From positions 3,307,547 to 3,371,546 of the forward strand of contig CM074193.1 in the NCBI GenBank assembly GCA_037179385.1: a DNA stretch of 64,000 nt. Direction: 5' to 3'. Position 1 is the first letter of the stretch; every line of letters begins with the position of its first letter. Origin of the DNA: Holothuria scabra. Its lineage: Eukaryota; Echinodermata; Holothuroidea; Aspidochirotida; Holothuriidae. The notes beneath the pieces are model-generated. The model saw only the letters and a program-made list of their open reading frames with translations. It was not told where the DNA came from and did no database searches. Both the position numbers and the translations under genes were made by a program. Of the stretch, positions 1-12,469 are shown in pieces.

Positions 1-711
1 CCTAAAATAACGTGAAGTGACTATCGCGTCACAACCCCCTAGTTAGGTTAAGTCAATGCATTTCAAGGCTCGGCGGGGTTTGTCGATCACTTGGGCAGAT
101 TTCCCACCTTAGCGGCTACTTCGGGCGGGGCCACAGTCAAAAGATGTCAAGATTGGTAGTTGAAGTTCACTGTTTCCGGGGCCGAAAGTACAAAATCTCT
201 AAAATACATCTCATTTGTTTTGTTCCCTGCAACTACATTAAAGCCAGAACAGGGTAATAGCCGAAGGATTATGTTGCTATAGTTAGCAATATTGAAGAGG
301 CCTTGAGAATTTGTAAAATTAGTCTTTTTCTTTATTTAAGGAACCGTTGTAGACTAGCTACCTGGATTAACCATAGACTTAAAAGGGCGTTTTCAACCAA
401 GTTAAAGGGCCCGTTCCCTAATTCGGCAGGTTGCAAACAGGAAAAATAGAAAAAATATTGCTCTTTGTAGATGTTTAAGATGTTACCGAGGAAAATTATC
501 CTTGCAACCAAACGTAGAGATAGCAATTCCAATTAATTCGTCTTTGAATTAATTGAAATTTAAATCTTTATTGTTATAAAATACAAACGTGAGCATAGCT
601 GCCTTGAATTTATGGTCAAAGGTGCCAATATGGAAATGCGAGGTGTCTTCAGACGCAAAATTGAAATGTCTTTAACTTCAAACTCTGTTTTGCTTGACTT
701 TGCTTCCACAG

Positions 712-747
712 AAGTAGCAACTACGCCATCCAATACATCTGCAGAAG
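712..747 (+). CDS. putative 36-nt microexon, EVAT type, copy 1
   Basis: The acceptor follows a long pyrimidine-rich run ending in cttccacag and the donor is gtatgt. Read in phase 1 (2 nt, 11 codons, 1 nt) it gives EVATTPSNTSAE, where the first Glu is completed by the G of the previous exon and the last base starts a Gly codon. The peptide is Thr/Ser/Pro-rich, as in an O-glycosylated stalk. Three intact copies of the type (712, 13572, 16950) keep exactly 36 nt and an open frame; a fourth at 2572 has lost its donor. Function is unknown. The call rests on splice signals, frame and length constancy; no transcript is available. Confidence 0.55.
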
Positions 748-1416
748 GTATGTGTCAACAATATTTTATGTAACTTTCATTTGGCTTGCACGTTTAATTT
801 AAGCAGTATATTTTTTCAGTCCTGTTCAAACCACTGACATCACTGATTCCATGGTGTGCACAAGTCTCTTCACGACTGTAAACAAATTTGTAATAGGTGT
901 AAATTGTGATAGATAATTAGAAGAGTAGTGTTGCATTCGTGAATAAAGTATGACCTTTGGATAATTCAATTACGCATCCTTCAAATGACATAAATTGTAC
1001 TTAGTAAAGTAAAAACATCTTTTGTAAATGCAACAGACCTTACAGTATTCTTTTTTGGAGTTGGAATTACATGCGGAAGAATCTGTTTTTGCCTGTTTGT
1101 TGAAGGTCATGCTAAGCCAAGGTTTTGGTAAACGTGTGAAGGAATAAAATTTACAAAACATATCAAATATAATTTTAAACAGGGTACTGAGGTACCTCAA
1201 TAGCGCAAACGCTCCTTGATGTAACCATAACTATGTTCCAACTGGTTCCAAATGGCCTTTAAATGGGTTAAAATTCATGTTACAAAACCTTGAACCTTTC
1301 AGAGCTAACTTTTTAAACGTTTACTATTACGTGAGTACCAGTGCAATAAGATGTTTTGTCAAAAGTGTCAGGATTGAGTCTACGTAAGGAAATCTGGCGA
1401 CAAATGTTGAAATTTC

Positions 1417-1690
1417 CAAAAGGGGGGGCCATGCAGTACGTTGAGTGATGCCCGGTCCGGCCTGGGGGAAGGGTCTAAGGGAAGGGGTCTAACCCCATGC
1501 TGTTTGAAAATTTTTGATCTAGCCTAGATGCAAAATGGTGGAAAATTATCTAACTTTTCAGACACAGTGTTGAAAGTTGAATCATAGCGGTTACTTGGGA
1601 TAAAAATGAACTCTTTGTGGCGTTACATGTAATAAAATACTATGTTCGCTTCCTTTTGAAGTTAATTTAGTTTTTAAAATTTGGGCACTT
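1417..1690. mobile_element. hAT-like element fragment replacing an EETA exon
   Basis: The unit sequence that normally leads into an EETA exon stops at about 1418 and is replaced by a G-tract. After the G-tract comes sequence related to 12510-12700, which lies behind a CAGTGGCGTA terminus. The exon and its acceptor are missing here. The same replacement is at about 14255-14520, so it predates the 12.8-kb duplication. No complete terminal repeats are seen. Confidence 0.5.
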
Positions 1691-1699
1691 TAGGAGTCA

Positions 1700-2130
1700 A
1701 AATAAAAAAGGCATGTATGATATTCATAAGCGTAGGGGAGCTTTGAAGTTTTTGGCCCACAAAACGTAATTCTGCCATAAAGACTATCTAAGCGGAGCGC
1801 ACCATCAGTTCGTGTAAAGCGTGCATAAAATTTAGAAAAATCGGACACCTGAAATGGACAAAAATAGCATATCCCATACTTAAACGTAGAATTTAAGCAG
1901 TTTATGTTTTTTTTTTGTCGTTTGTAGTAGATGCTCACTTCAAAATTAGTTCGAAACTGTAAAGTGATCAGAAAGTTATTGATAATACTTCGACACAAAG
2001 AATTTAATCTTCTATCCAAGCGGAGCGCCACCATTAGTTGGCGTCGAGCGTTGAGAAAATTTCAGAAATCCGGAAACCTCAGAGGGCCCAAATTGTGTTT
2101 AATGCTTGTAAAGAGAATCTAAACAGTCTT
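1700..2130. repeat. dispersed GCGGAGCGCC repeat, two direct copies
   Basis: Two direct copies about 225 bp apart carry the core AAGCGGAGCGCMACCAT followed by a TTGGCG-like inverted arm. The second (about 2017) is the better preserved. The family recurs in introns across the window and lies in reverse orientation inside the hAT element at 19575-21181, so these are probably relics of that transposon family. No coding capacity is evident. Confidence 0.6.
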
Positions 2131-2571
2131 TATTTCTAGCTGTATAAAATCAGCAATTCCTAAGTGATCAGAAAATTACCACATAAAATATACCACATGC
2201 CTACCTTTGATTAAATGGTCATAAACCTGGAAGAAAACTATACAAATTAATGAAAAATATTCTGATATTTCTCTATTGTAACGCTAAAACTCTAATCAGT
2301 TTGTAAACAGGAAACATTGTCTTTAGTAGATATTTAAGATGTAACCGAGGAAAATTGTCCTTACTACAACACGTTAAGATAGCAATTCCAATTATTTCGC
2401 CTTTGAATAAATTAAAATTAAAACCTTTATTGTTTTAAATACTAAGGTGAGCATAGTTTCCTTGAGAATTATGGTCAAAGGTGCCAATATTGATATACGA
2501 GGGCGTCTCCAGACGCAAACTTGATATGTCCTAAACTTCAAACTCTGCTTTGCTTGACTTTGCTTTCACAG

Positions 2572-2603
2572 AAGTAGCAACTACGTCATCCACTACATCT
2601 GCA
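2572..2603 (+). pseudogene. decayed EVAT-type microexon lacking its donor
   Basis: The acceptor ttcacag and the first 32 nt match the EVAT exons at 712 and 13572. A deletion of about 14 bp relative to those copies removes the last exon bases and the whole gtatgt donor, joining ATCTGCA directly to the downstream intron. Without a donor at this position the exon is unlikely to be used, although a shifted donor cannot be excluded. Confidence 0.55.
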
Positions 2604-3280
2604 ACCAATATTTTATGTAACTTTCATTTTACTTGCACATTCAATTTAAGCAGTACACTTTGTCAGTCCTGTTCAAACCACTGGCTATACTGATTCCATG
2701 GTGCACACGTCTCATCAAGACTTTAGGCAAATTTTTAATAGGTGTCAATTGTGATAGATAATTTACAGAGTGTTGCATTCGTGAATGAAGTGTGACCTTC
2801 GGACAATTCAATTACGCACCCCTCAAGTGACATAAACTGTACTTTGTCATTACAAATCTGTTTTGCAAATGGACCAGACCATACAATATTCCTATTTGGA
2901 GTTGGAATTTTATGCGGACGAATCTGTCCTAGTTGATGAAGGTCATACGAAGCCAATGTTTTAGGAATAAAATTTACCGAACATGTCAAATGTAATTTCA
3001 AACAGGGTACTGAGGTACCTCAATAGCGCAAACTTTCCAAGCCGTAGCCAAAACGATGTTCCAACTGGTTCCAACTGGGCTCCAAATGGATTAAAATTTA
3101 TATAACAAAAACTTGAACATTTCAGAGCCAACTTATTTAAAGTTTATCTTTTCTTGAGTATCATTGCAATGGGAGGTTTTGTCAAGTGTCAAGATTGATA
3201 GCCTAGGTCAGGAAATCTGGCGACAAATGTTGAAATTCCTCAAACCTTCCATTTTGTTTGGCATGTCATTACTCCCACAG

Positions 3281-3316
3281 AAGAAACTGCTACACCAGCA
3301 ACTTCACCTGGCAATG
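3281..3316 (+). CDS. putative 36-nt microexon, EETA type, copy 1
   Basis: The acceptor tcccacag ends a pyrimidine-rich tract and the donor is gtaagt. In phase 1-1 the exon reads EETATPATSPGN followed by a split Gly codon. The diverged copies at 17649, 30060, 40005, 52645 and 61635 read EEAAAPAPSPAI or EEAAAPAPSPAF. They keep all 36 positions and the frame, while adjoining introns carry many indels; this is the best evidence that the segment is under coding constraint. The Thr/Pro-rich peptide suggests a flexible, possibly O-glycosylated linker. The parent gene is not recognised. Confidence 0.6.
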
Positions 3317-4319
3317 GTAAGTGAGACATGTGTATCTGTATCGTCTGCACACACAGGTCTGAACAGCTGGTGAAGTGCACATTAATGGGGTCTATAAGCC
3401 TTAAATCGACTTAATTTCATGGCCAACAAGCAATTCTAAGCTCCCATTTTCAGGGAAATTGAGGAAAACAAGAGGTGTTTTAGCGTACAACCATCCATGA
3501 TATAGTAAAGTAATAAAATCGGAAGATTAATGGTAATGGACCACACTAATATCCGAGTAAATCATAACATGACTTGGCCATTCGGATTCTTCTATATCTT
3601 GTATTAGCCATTTACTTGCAATAGAAACAGTAGATTCCACAGGCTTGAAAACTTTGAAGAAACAGAAGTTAGAGGTGACAGTTGTAATGGAAACTTTATG
3701 GAAAATTGTCTAAAGCATCTTTCGATTATTAACTTAGGTTGAATAAAAAAATAAAAGAAAACAAGTAAAAGAGCATAGCTTTGAACAATTTTTGTTCGCA
3801 TAATTGAAGAACGTCACGTTTTATGAGGGGTTCCATATCTGTAATTATGGATCAGTATGCTTTGAAGACTTGTGTATTCCAGCTCTAGTGCCCCTCGCAT
3901 CTGGTCAGCCTACCGGCTACTTTTCTGTTTCACATCACGTGTTTGATGTACGCGGAAACTTCAAGTACCAACTAATGCTGATTTTTTGTTTTTATTTATG
4001 TAGCCTCATGATTGGTTAACCGAGATCAAGTCTATTGAAGTACAACTTGTGTTTATTTAAATATACAAACACATACAGAAATTTCATACAGAGGTCAAAA
4101 CTATGTGTAAACTATGTCTGGTTGGCATGTGTATCCTAATTGTAGTCTCAATAAATTTAAAACGTATAATGTTACGAATTTTATTTTGTCTCTTGTGAAA
4201 CACCAATCAGTCTGTGAACATGTTTAATTTATATTTGCAGGCTTTACGTTATCATTTTTAATCATCTATTGCAGTTGCGCAATCACAAGAAAAATGAATT
4301 AAAGCGAGTGCTACACCCC

Positions 4320-4570
4320 TTACAGTAGGCTAGATTCCCTACAAAAACTTCCATAAAGACTCTCTAGGTATAACGCCACCATCAGTTGGAGAAACGCGTG
4401 TAGAATTTCGAATATCGCATTCAACAGAATATCTAAGCGGAGCGCCACTTTTGGTTGGCGTCGAGCGTAGAGAAAATTTCGTATGAAATCGTGACCCCTC
4501 AGATGGCCGAAGATTTTGTTTTTATGCTTGTAAAAAGGATCTAAACAGTCTTTATTTCTAGCTGTCGCTT
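4320..4570. repeat. dispersed GCGGAGCGCC repeat pair (intron)
   Basis: A degenerate copy (about 4371, core CGCCACCATCAGTTGGAG) is followed by a better one (about 4434, GCGGAGCGCCACTTTTGG). Downstream lies the family-typical CCTCAGATGGCCG stretch. A nearly identical pair is at 8348-8600. It is probably derived from the hAT family seen complete at 19575-21181. Confidence 0.55.
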
Positions 4571-6207
4571 TCAATTATTAAAACTCAGGAACTTGCTAAG
4601 TGATCAGAAAATTACCACATAAAATGACCTTTGATTAAATCGTCTTGAATCTTTTCGGAAGAAAACTGTACAACTTAATTGAAAATTAATTCTCTATTGT
4701 GACTCTTGGCTGAATTCCAGATCCGCTGAATTGATGAAATTGTCGAAGTGAAGACTAAGACTCCCGACTGTAAATTATTTTCCTCCTGTCTTTTGCATTA
4801 TAAAATTCGAACTATTGCTTACAGCACCTTACGATAAAATAGCAATATATTTGTCATCCACAGGCTAGCTCCGTCATCGACATCTTCTTGAGAGCGATTT
4901 GTTCCAAACTAATCGAAAAAAAAGGCCCAACCTCACATTTCTTTCGTTTAATTTCAGCCGTAATGAGCATATAGGCCCACTTGAGTAATTTTCATGAATT
5001 TTATGACTCCTTTTTCGTTCTTCTGTTGTTATGTGTATCTTAAATTAAAGAAATGATTGACTTCTCTTACATTTTAGTCAAAGTTTGTCTCCTAATACTA
5101 ACGAACACTTCATTATTCCTTCTCAAACATTAAAAAGTCACCACACAATTTAAATAAAACAATTATAAAGTATGTAGTCTGTATCATGGAAAACATCAAT
5201 GAATCCGTGTAAATATATGATTCGTCACTCTTGCCAGCCTTACTTGATCACTTTTAATCATCTTTTAGAATGTAATAACGACGAGATAGTTTTGTCTGAC
5301 CTGACATTCGTCATGTCACTTTTTACCTGCTGAGTGCTATTCGATTCTTTACGTTGGCTTTCTTACTGTTTGGCCTTCTTTGTGTCCTCCATTGCTCTGC
5401 ATATGAATTATTAGCTTGAGTTGATATGAGTTATTTAATAAAAGTTTCATTAGTTCTACCTTATCCTTCTTTAATGTTGCTTTTTGTAACATAACGAAGG
5501 TTTTACTAAACCAAATTTTCATTGACTCCTTCGTTAAGTCACCACAAAAGAGACTGTTTTTTTAAAAGTAAATCAAAGATATCCCAAAATATCGTGAAGT
5601 ATAACATTTTCAACTAAGTAAATGAACTTCAATATTTTCTGTCAGAGCTCTGAAATGACATAGGCGCTCATACCATGTAACTGACGCCTTACAGATTTAA
5701 CTGCATATATAATTTTGACAAATGTATCTAACACTCACGTATTCTCTCTCTCTCTATTCCCTCGTTTTGAACGCGTGTCCTGGACAACGCTAGGTTACGG
5801 TTTAGGTAAATATAAAACAATTTTACATGACGTCTTTGTTTATTAAAAACTTTTCTGTTGTTGTAAATTTCAAATGGTAGACCAAAAGGACAGTAAAACA
5901 CCTGATTTAAAATCGATAAGACTCTTTTTAACAAAACAAATCATTGCTTATTTCTTTTATTTTGGGCTTTTTCTTCGCATTTGGGAGTCCAAGTCAAAAG
6001 TGAAATATTTGTATGTACTAATTTTTAATGGGAAAGACGTGTAGAAAATATTAATTTACCTAAGAAGTGTAATGAAGGTTGAAGTAGAATTTGCACAACG
6101 TGCACCTCTCACTTACCGGTATATACTATTTTTGGTCCTGAGACTTCAAAATATGAGAAATATGAAATGAAAGCAGACGTTCAATTTCTTTGCTTCTTCT
6201 ATTGTAG

Positions 6208-6237
6208 GAAACCTTTCAGCAAGCCTAGAATCTCCAG
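6208..6237 (+). CDS. putative 30-nt microexon, NLS type, copy 1
   Basis: The acceptor is cttcttctattgtag and the donor gtaaga. In phase 1-1 it reads GNLSASLESP plus a split Gly codon. The homologous exons in U1 to U4 are 27 nt and read GVTGSTESP. The only length change between the two groups is one codon, so the frame is preserved. NLS would be a sequon for N-glycosylation if the product is secreted. Confidence 0.58.
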
Positions 6238-7307
6238 GTAAGAAAATATCTCCAAAGATAACTAATTGGTAATAAATTTTGTTTCTAGTCTCATTGATGT
6301 TGACATATTTTCGAAATCGTTATTAATTAGTGCGACTCATTTAGCTTTCATCAATTGCAACATGAACCTGACATATCGTCTAACTAGGGACTGGATTCTT
6401 TTGCCTTTCATCCTGTTTGTAAGAAAAGATATTCAATTGCGTATAGGGATCTAACCATTTTCATTTTTATACATTGCGCAAAAGATGCGATCGGACTAAG
6501 TTTCAAAAATGCAACGTCCAAAGATGCCTCGGAATTTAAACATTATTATCTAAAGATATTAAAAAAAATCTTCTCCCTACTGGATACGTACCATTTTGAT
6601 CCGTTATCTATTCGAGGAAAAAATTCTTCCACCCTAAGAATACTGCGGAATCTTTACTATACCAGTCAAAGCATAAACGCCAGTATGGAGACCGGCTAAA
6701 GGGGATATTTCGACGATATTTGTACAACTTGGAAAGGTTACGAATTTGTCAATTGTCAATTGTGATAGATAATTTATAGTGTAGTGTTGCATTCATGAAT
6801 AAAGTATGACCTTCGGACAATCAAATTACACATCCCGCAATTGACGTAAATTGTTCTTAGTGAAGTAGAAACATGTTTTGCAAATGGACCAGACCATACA
6901 GTATTCCTTTTTTGGAGTTGGAATTACATGAGGACAAATCTGTCCTAGTTGATTAAGGTCATACTAAGCCAATGTTTTGGTACAGGTGTGTAGGAACAAA
7001 ATTTACAAAACATATCAAATATAATTTCAAACAGAACACTGAGGTACCTCAATAGCGCAATCTTTCCAAACCGTAGCCAAACGATGTTCCAACTGGTTCC
7101 AACTGGCCTCCAAATGGGTTAAAATTTATGTAACAAAAACTTGAACAATTAGAGCCAACTTATTTAACGTTTACCGTTTCGTGAGTATCATTGCAATGGG
7201 AGGTTTTGTCAAGTGTCAAGATTGATAGCTTACGTCAGGAAATCTGGCGACAAATGTTGAAATTCCTCAAACCTTCCATTTTGTTTGGCATGTCATTACT
7301 TCCACAG

Positions 7308-7343
7308 AAGAAACTGCTACACCAGCAACTTTACCTGGCAATG
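7308..7343 (+). CDS. putative 36-nt microexon, EETA type, copy 2
   Basis: It has the acceptor ttccacag and donor gtaagt and reads EETATPATLPGN. One base change relative to the copies at 3281 and 11341 gives Leu in place of Ser. The phase 1-1 frame is intact. Confidence 0.58.
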
Positions 7344-8347
7344 GTAAGTAAGACATGTGTATCTGTATCGTCTGCACACACAGGTCTGAACAGCTGGTGA
7401 AGTGCACATTAGTGGGGTCTATAAGCCTTAAATCGACTTAATTTCATGGCCAACAAGCAATTCTAAGCTCCCATTTTCAGGGAAATTGAGGAAAACAAGA
7501 GGTGTTTTAGCGTACAACCATCCATGATATAGTAAAGTAATAAAATCGGAAGATTAATGGTAATGGACCACACTAATATCCGAGTAAATCATAACATGAC
7601 TTGGCCATTCGGATTCTTCTATATCTTGTATTAGCCATTTACTTGCAATAGAAACAGTAGATTCCACAGGCTTAAAAACTTTGAAGAAACAGAAGTTAGA
7701 GGTGACAGTTGTAATGGAAACTTTATGGAAAATTGTCTAAAGCATCTTTCGATTATTAACTTAGGTTGAATAAAAAAATAAAAGAAAACAAGTAAAAGAG
7801 CATAGCTTTGAACAATTTTTGTTCGCATAATTGAAAAACGTCACGTTTTATGAGGGGTTCCATATCTGTAATTATGGATCAGTATGCTTTGAAGACTTGT
7901 GTATTCCAGCTCTAGTGTCCCTCGCATCTGGTCAGCCTACCGGCTACTTTTCTGTTTCACATCACGTGTTTGATGTACGCGGAAACTTCAAGTACCAACT
8001 AATGCTGATTTTTTGTTTTTATTTATGTAGCCTCATGATTGGTTAACCGAGATCAAGTCTATTGAAGTACAACTTGTGTTTATTTAAATATACAAACACA
8101 TACAGAAATTTCATACAGAGGTCAAAACTATGTGTAAACTATGTCTGGTTGGCATGTGTATCCTAATTGTAGTCTCAATAAATTTAAAACGTATAATGTT
8201 ACGAATTTTATTTTGTCTCTTGTGAAACACCAATCAGTCTGTGAACATGTTTAATTTATATTTGCAGGCTTTACGTTATCATTTTTAATCATCTATTGCA
8301 GTTGCGCAATCACAAGAAAAATGAATTAAAGCGAGTGCTACACCCCT

Positions 8348-8600
8348 TACAGTAGGCTAGATTCCCTACAAAAACTTCCACAAAGACTCTCTAGGTATAA
8401 CGCCACCATCAGTTGGAGAAACGCGTGTAGAAAATTTCGAAAATCGCATTCAACAGAATATCTAAGCGGAGCGCCACTTTTGGTTGGCGTCGAGCGTAGA
8501 GAAAATTTCGTATGAAATCGTGACCCCTCAGATGGCCGAAGATTTTGTTTTTTTTCTTGTAAAAAGGATCTAAACAGTCTTTATTTCTAGCTGTCGCTTT
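8348..8600. repeat. dispersed GCGGAGCGCC repeat pair (intron)
   Basis: This is the counterpart of 4320-4570 in the second 4.0-kb unit, with a T-rich expansion near 8547. No coding content is seen. Confidence 0.5.
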
Positions 8601-10241
8601 CAATTATTAAAACTCAGGAACTTGCTAAGTGATCAGAAAATTACCACATAAAATGACCTTTGATTAAATCTTCTTGAATCTTTTCGGAAGAAAACTGTAC
8701 AACTTAATTGAAAATTAATTCTCAATTGTGACTCTTGGCTGAATTCCAGATCCGCTGAATTGATGAAATTGTCGATGTGAAAACTAGGACTCCCGACTGT
8801 AAATTATTTTCCTCCTGTCTTTTGCATTATAAATGGCGAACTATTGCTTACAGCACCTTACGATAAAATAGCACTTTATCTGTCATACACAGGCTAGATC
8901 CCTCATCGACATCTTCTTGAGAGCGATTTGTTCCAAACTAATCGAAAAAAAAGGCCCAACCTCACATTTCTTTCGTTTAATTTCAGCCGTATTGAGCATA
9001 TAGGCCTACTTGAGTAATTTTCATGAATTTTATGACTCCTTTTTCGTTCTTCTGTTGTTATGTGTATCTTGAATTAAAGAAATGATTGACTTCTCTTACA
9101 TTTTAGTCAAAGTTTGTCTCCATATACTAATGAACACTTCATTATTACTTCTCAAACATTAAAAAGTCACCACACAATTTAAATAAAACAATTATAAAGT
9201 ATGTAGTCTGTATCATGGAAAACATCAATGAATCTGTGTAAATATATGATTCGTCACTCTTGCCAGCCTTACTTGATCACTTTTAATCATCTTTTAGAAT
9301 GTAATAACGACGAGATAGTTTTGTCTGACCTGACATTCGTCATGTCACTTTTTACCTGCTGAGTGCTATTCGACTCTTTACGTTGGCTTTCTTACTGTTT
9401 GGCCTTCTTTGTGTCCTTCATTGCTCTGCATATGAATTATTAGCTTGAGTTGATATGAGTTATTTAATAAAAGTTTCATTAGTTCTACCTCATCCTTCTT
9501 TATTGTTGCTTTTTGTAACATAACGACGGTTTTACTAAACCAAATTTTCATTGACTCCTTCGTTAAGTCACCCCAAAAGAGACTGCTTTTTAAAAAGTAA
9601 ATCAAAGATATCCCAAAATATCGTGAAGTATAACATGTTCAACTTAGTGAATGAACTTCAATATTTTCTGTCAGAGCTCTGAAATGACATAGGCGCTCAT
9701 ACCATGTAACTGACGCCTTACATATTTAACTGCATATATAATTTTGACAAATGTATCTAACACTCACGTATTCTCTCTCTCTCTATTCCCTCGTTTTGAA
9801 CGCGTGTCCTGGACAACGCTAGGTTACGGTTTAGGTAAATATAAAACAATTTTACATGACGTCTTTGTTTATTAAAACCTTTTGTGTTGTTGTAAATTTC
9901 AAATGGTAGACCAAAAGGACAGTAAAACACCTGATTTAAAATCGATAAGACTCTTTTTAACAAAAAAAAAATCATTGCTTATTTCTTTTATTTTGGGATT
10001 TTCTCTTCGCATTTGGGAGTCCAAGTCAAAGGTGAAATATTTGTATGTACTAATTTTTAATGGGAAAGACGTGTAGAAAATATTCATTTACCTAAGAAGT
10101 GTAATGAAGGTTGAAGTAGAATTTGCACAACGTGCACCTCTCAGTTACCGGTATATACTATTTCTGGTCCTGTGACTTCAAAATATGAGAAACATGAGAA
10201 ATGAAAGCGGACGTTCAATTTCTTTGCTTCTTCTATTGTAG

Positions 10242-10271
10242 GAAACCTTTCAGCAAGCCAAGAATCTCCAG
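10242..10271 (+). CDS. putative 30-nt microexon, NLS type, copy 2
   Basis: It has the acceptor cttctattgtag and donor gtaaga. The peptide is GNLSASQESP, differing from the first copy by Leu to Gln. The NLS sequon is kept and the phase is 1-1. Confidence 0.57.
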
Positions 10272-10788
10272 GTAAGAAAATATCTCCAAAGATAACTAAT
10301 TGGTAATAAATTTTGTTTCTAGTCTCATTGATGTTGACATATTTTCGAAATCGTTATCAATTAGTGCGACTCATTTAGCTTTCATCAATTGCAACATGAA
10401 CCTGACATATCGTCTAACTAAGGACTGGATTCTTTTGCCTTTCATCCTGTTTTTTAAGAAAAGATATTCAATTGCGTATAGGGATCTAACCATTTTCATT
10501 TTTATACATTGCGCAAAAGATGCGATCGGACTAAGTTTCAAAAATGCAACGTCCAAAGTTGCCTCGGAATCTAAACATTACTATCTAAAGATATTAAAAG
10601 AAATCTTCTCCCTACTGGATACGTACCATTTTGATCCGTTATCTATTCGAGAAAAAATTCCTCCACCCTAAGAATACTGCGGAATCTTTACTATACCAGT
10701 CAAAGCATAAACGCCAGTATGGAGACCGGCTAAAGGGGATATTTCGACGATATTTGTACAACTTGGAAAGGTTACGAATTTGTCAATT

Positions 10789-11639
10789 GTCAATTGTGAT
10801 AGATAATTTATAGTGTAGTGTTGCATTCATGAATAAAGTATGACCTTCGGACAATCAAATTACATATCCCGCAATTGACATAAATTGTACTTAGTGAAGT
10901 AGAAACATGTTTTGCAAATGGACCAGACCATACAGTATTCCTTTTTTGGAGTTGGAATTACATGAGGACAAATCTGTCCTAGTTGATGAAGGTCATACTA
11001 AGCCAATGTTTTGGTACAGGTGTGTAGGAACAAAATTTACAAAACATATCAAATATAATTTCAAACAGAACACTGAGGTACCTCAATAGCGCAATCTTTC
11101 CAAACCGTAGCCAAAACGATGTTCCAACTGGTTCCAACTGGCCTCCAAATGGGTTAAAATTTATGTAACAAAAACTTGAACAATTAGAGCCAACTTATTT
11201 AACGTTTACCGTTTCGTGAGTATCATTGCAATGGGAGGTTTTGTCAAGTGTCAAGATTGATAGCCTACCTCAGGAAATCTGGCGACATGTTGAAATTTCT
11301 CAAACCTTCCATTTTGTTTGGCATGTCATTACTTCCACAGAAGAAACTGCTACACCAGCAACTTCACCTGGCAATGGTAAGTAAGACATGTGTATCTGTA
11401 TCGTCTGCACACACAGGTCTGAACAGCTGGTGAAGTGCACATTAATGGGGTCTACCAGTCTTAAATCGACTTAATTTCATCGCCAACGTGCAATTCTAAG
11501 CTCCCGTTTTCAGGGAAATTGAGGCAATCAACAGGTGTTTTAGCGTACAACCATCCATGATATAGTAAAGTAATAAATTTGGAAGATTAATGGTAATGAA
11601 CCACACTAATGTCCGAGTAAATCATAACATGACTTGGCG
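10789..11639. repeat. 4.0-kb tandem unit, truncated third copy
   Basis: It follows the joint gtcaattgtcaatt, as copy 2 does, and matches the start of the unit through its EETA exon and about 260 bp beyond. Similarity ends at gacttggc near 11639. Everything outside the exon at 11341-11376 looks intronic. Confidence 0.75.
11341..11376 (+). CDS. putative 36-nt microexon, EETA type, copy 3
   Basis: It has the acceptor acttccacag and donor gtaagt, and the peptide EETATPATSPGN is the same as at 3281. The phase is 1-1. Confidence 0.58.
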
Positions 11640-12469
11640 TCGGAATTTTAATATTACTCTCTCAAGTTATCACTGACCCTTCTTCATACTGGGTATCATC
11701 CATTCAGACCAGCCATTAATTCGGGCCAAAATTCCCCCATCCTACTGTGTTATTAACTCGATAAATTGACCGACCACGGCAAACCCTCAGTGAAGTAGTA
11801 GCAGTAGTTGTTTTAGCATTTTTGTAGCCTTTTGATGATTGATTCGATGATAACAGTCCAATTATTAAAGGTATTAAATTTTAGGAAAACCCAAGACCGG
11901 ATTACCAGACAAAATACATCTGATTTAGACCAACTCGCTTACATGGAAAACCAGTGTTTGTTTCAGACAGTGCATATCGTACGTGATCAGTGAAAACACA
12001 CCGCATCGAAAAAATAACATTTGTATCGATGGAGTTAAATGCCTTGGGCTACAAAATATAAACAACTTACATTGACAAAAACCAGCTTTGAATAATTACC
12101 CTTGAATATTTGATAAAAAAAAAACAAAAGCTTCATGTTCTTTGGGAGGTTTTATATCTCTAATTATAGCAACCCGGACTTGTTTAATTCCAACTCCTTT
12201 GCTCCTTGTATCTGGTCACCCTTTTGTTTAATTACCTTTCAATTTGGCGTGACGTGATTAGTGTTCGTGGAAACTTTCAAGCCTATCATATACTGATATT
12301 TGTAGGTTCGGAGAATTCCATGTTGTGCAGCCTCTTAATTGATCAACCGAGATCACCATGTTACTTAATCATAAAATGAATAAAACGCCCATTAACTATT
12401 TCCAATCAGGAATTACATTCAGTGTAACACTTTCTTAGAAGTAGGCTTGCTCTAGGCGTATTTCTCGAG
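11640..12469. other. diverged intronic sequence
   Basis: No exon with paired splice sites was found. About 11930-11970 is distantly similar to the region behind the VTG exons (near 22920). About 12130-12300 is distantly similar to the region behind the EETA exons (near 3830-3980). It appears to be an old unit remnant whose exons are gone or not recognisable. Confidence 0.45.

Larger units (their letters stand above)
1..2360. repeat. left copy of a ~12.8-kb duplicated block (intronic)
   Basis: Positions 1-170 match 12725-12870, and 472-2360 match 13335-15225 with few substitutions and small indels, in the same order and orientation. The stretch between (about 170-470) differs from its counterpart. 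Apart from the EVAT exon at 712-747, a hAT-like fragment and two GCGGAGCGCC repeats, nothing coding is seen. Short open stretches here do not persist between the copies. I read the block as intron sequence of the microexon gene. Confidence 0.75.
2744..6754. repeat. 4.0-kb tandem unit, copy 1
   Basis: This block repeats at 6755-10788 and partly at 10789-11639 in the same orientation. It holds one EETA exon (3281-3316), a GCGGAGCGCC repeat pair and one NLS exon (6208-6237). The rest (2744-3280, 3317-6207, 6238-6754) appears to be intron. Its short ORFs, such as those around 3604-4019, are broken by indels in sibling copies near 18000, 40300 and 62200, so I do not call them genes. Confidence 0.8.
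6755..10788. repeat. 4.0-kb tandem unit, copy 2
   Basis: It repeats 2744-6754 at very high identity. The left joint reads gtcaattgtcaatt, a directly repeated 7-mer, and fuses the region behind an NLS exon to the region behind an EVAT exon. This fits unequal exchange at gtcaatt and explains why this copy carries EETA (7308-7343) and NLS (10242-10271) but no EVAT exon. The remainder is intron-like. Confidence 0.8.
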
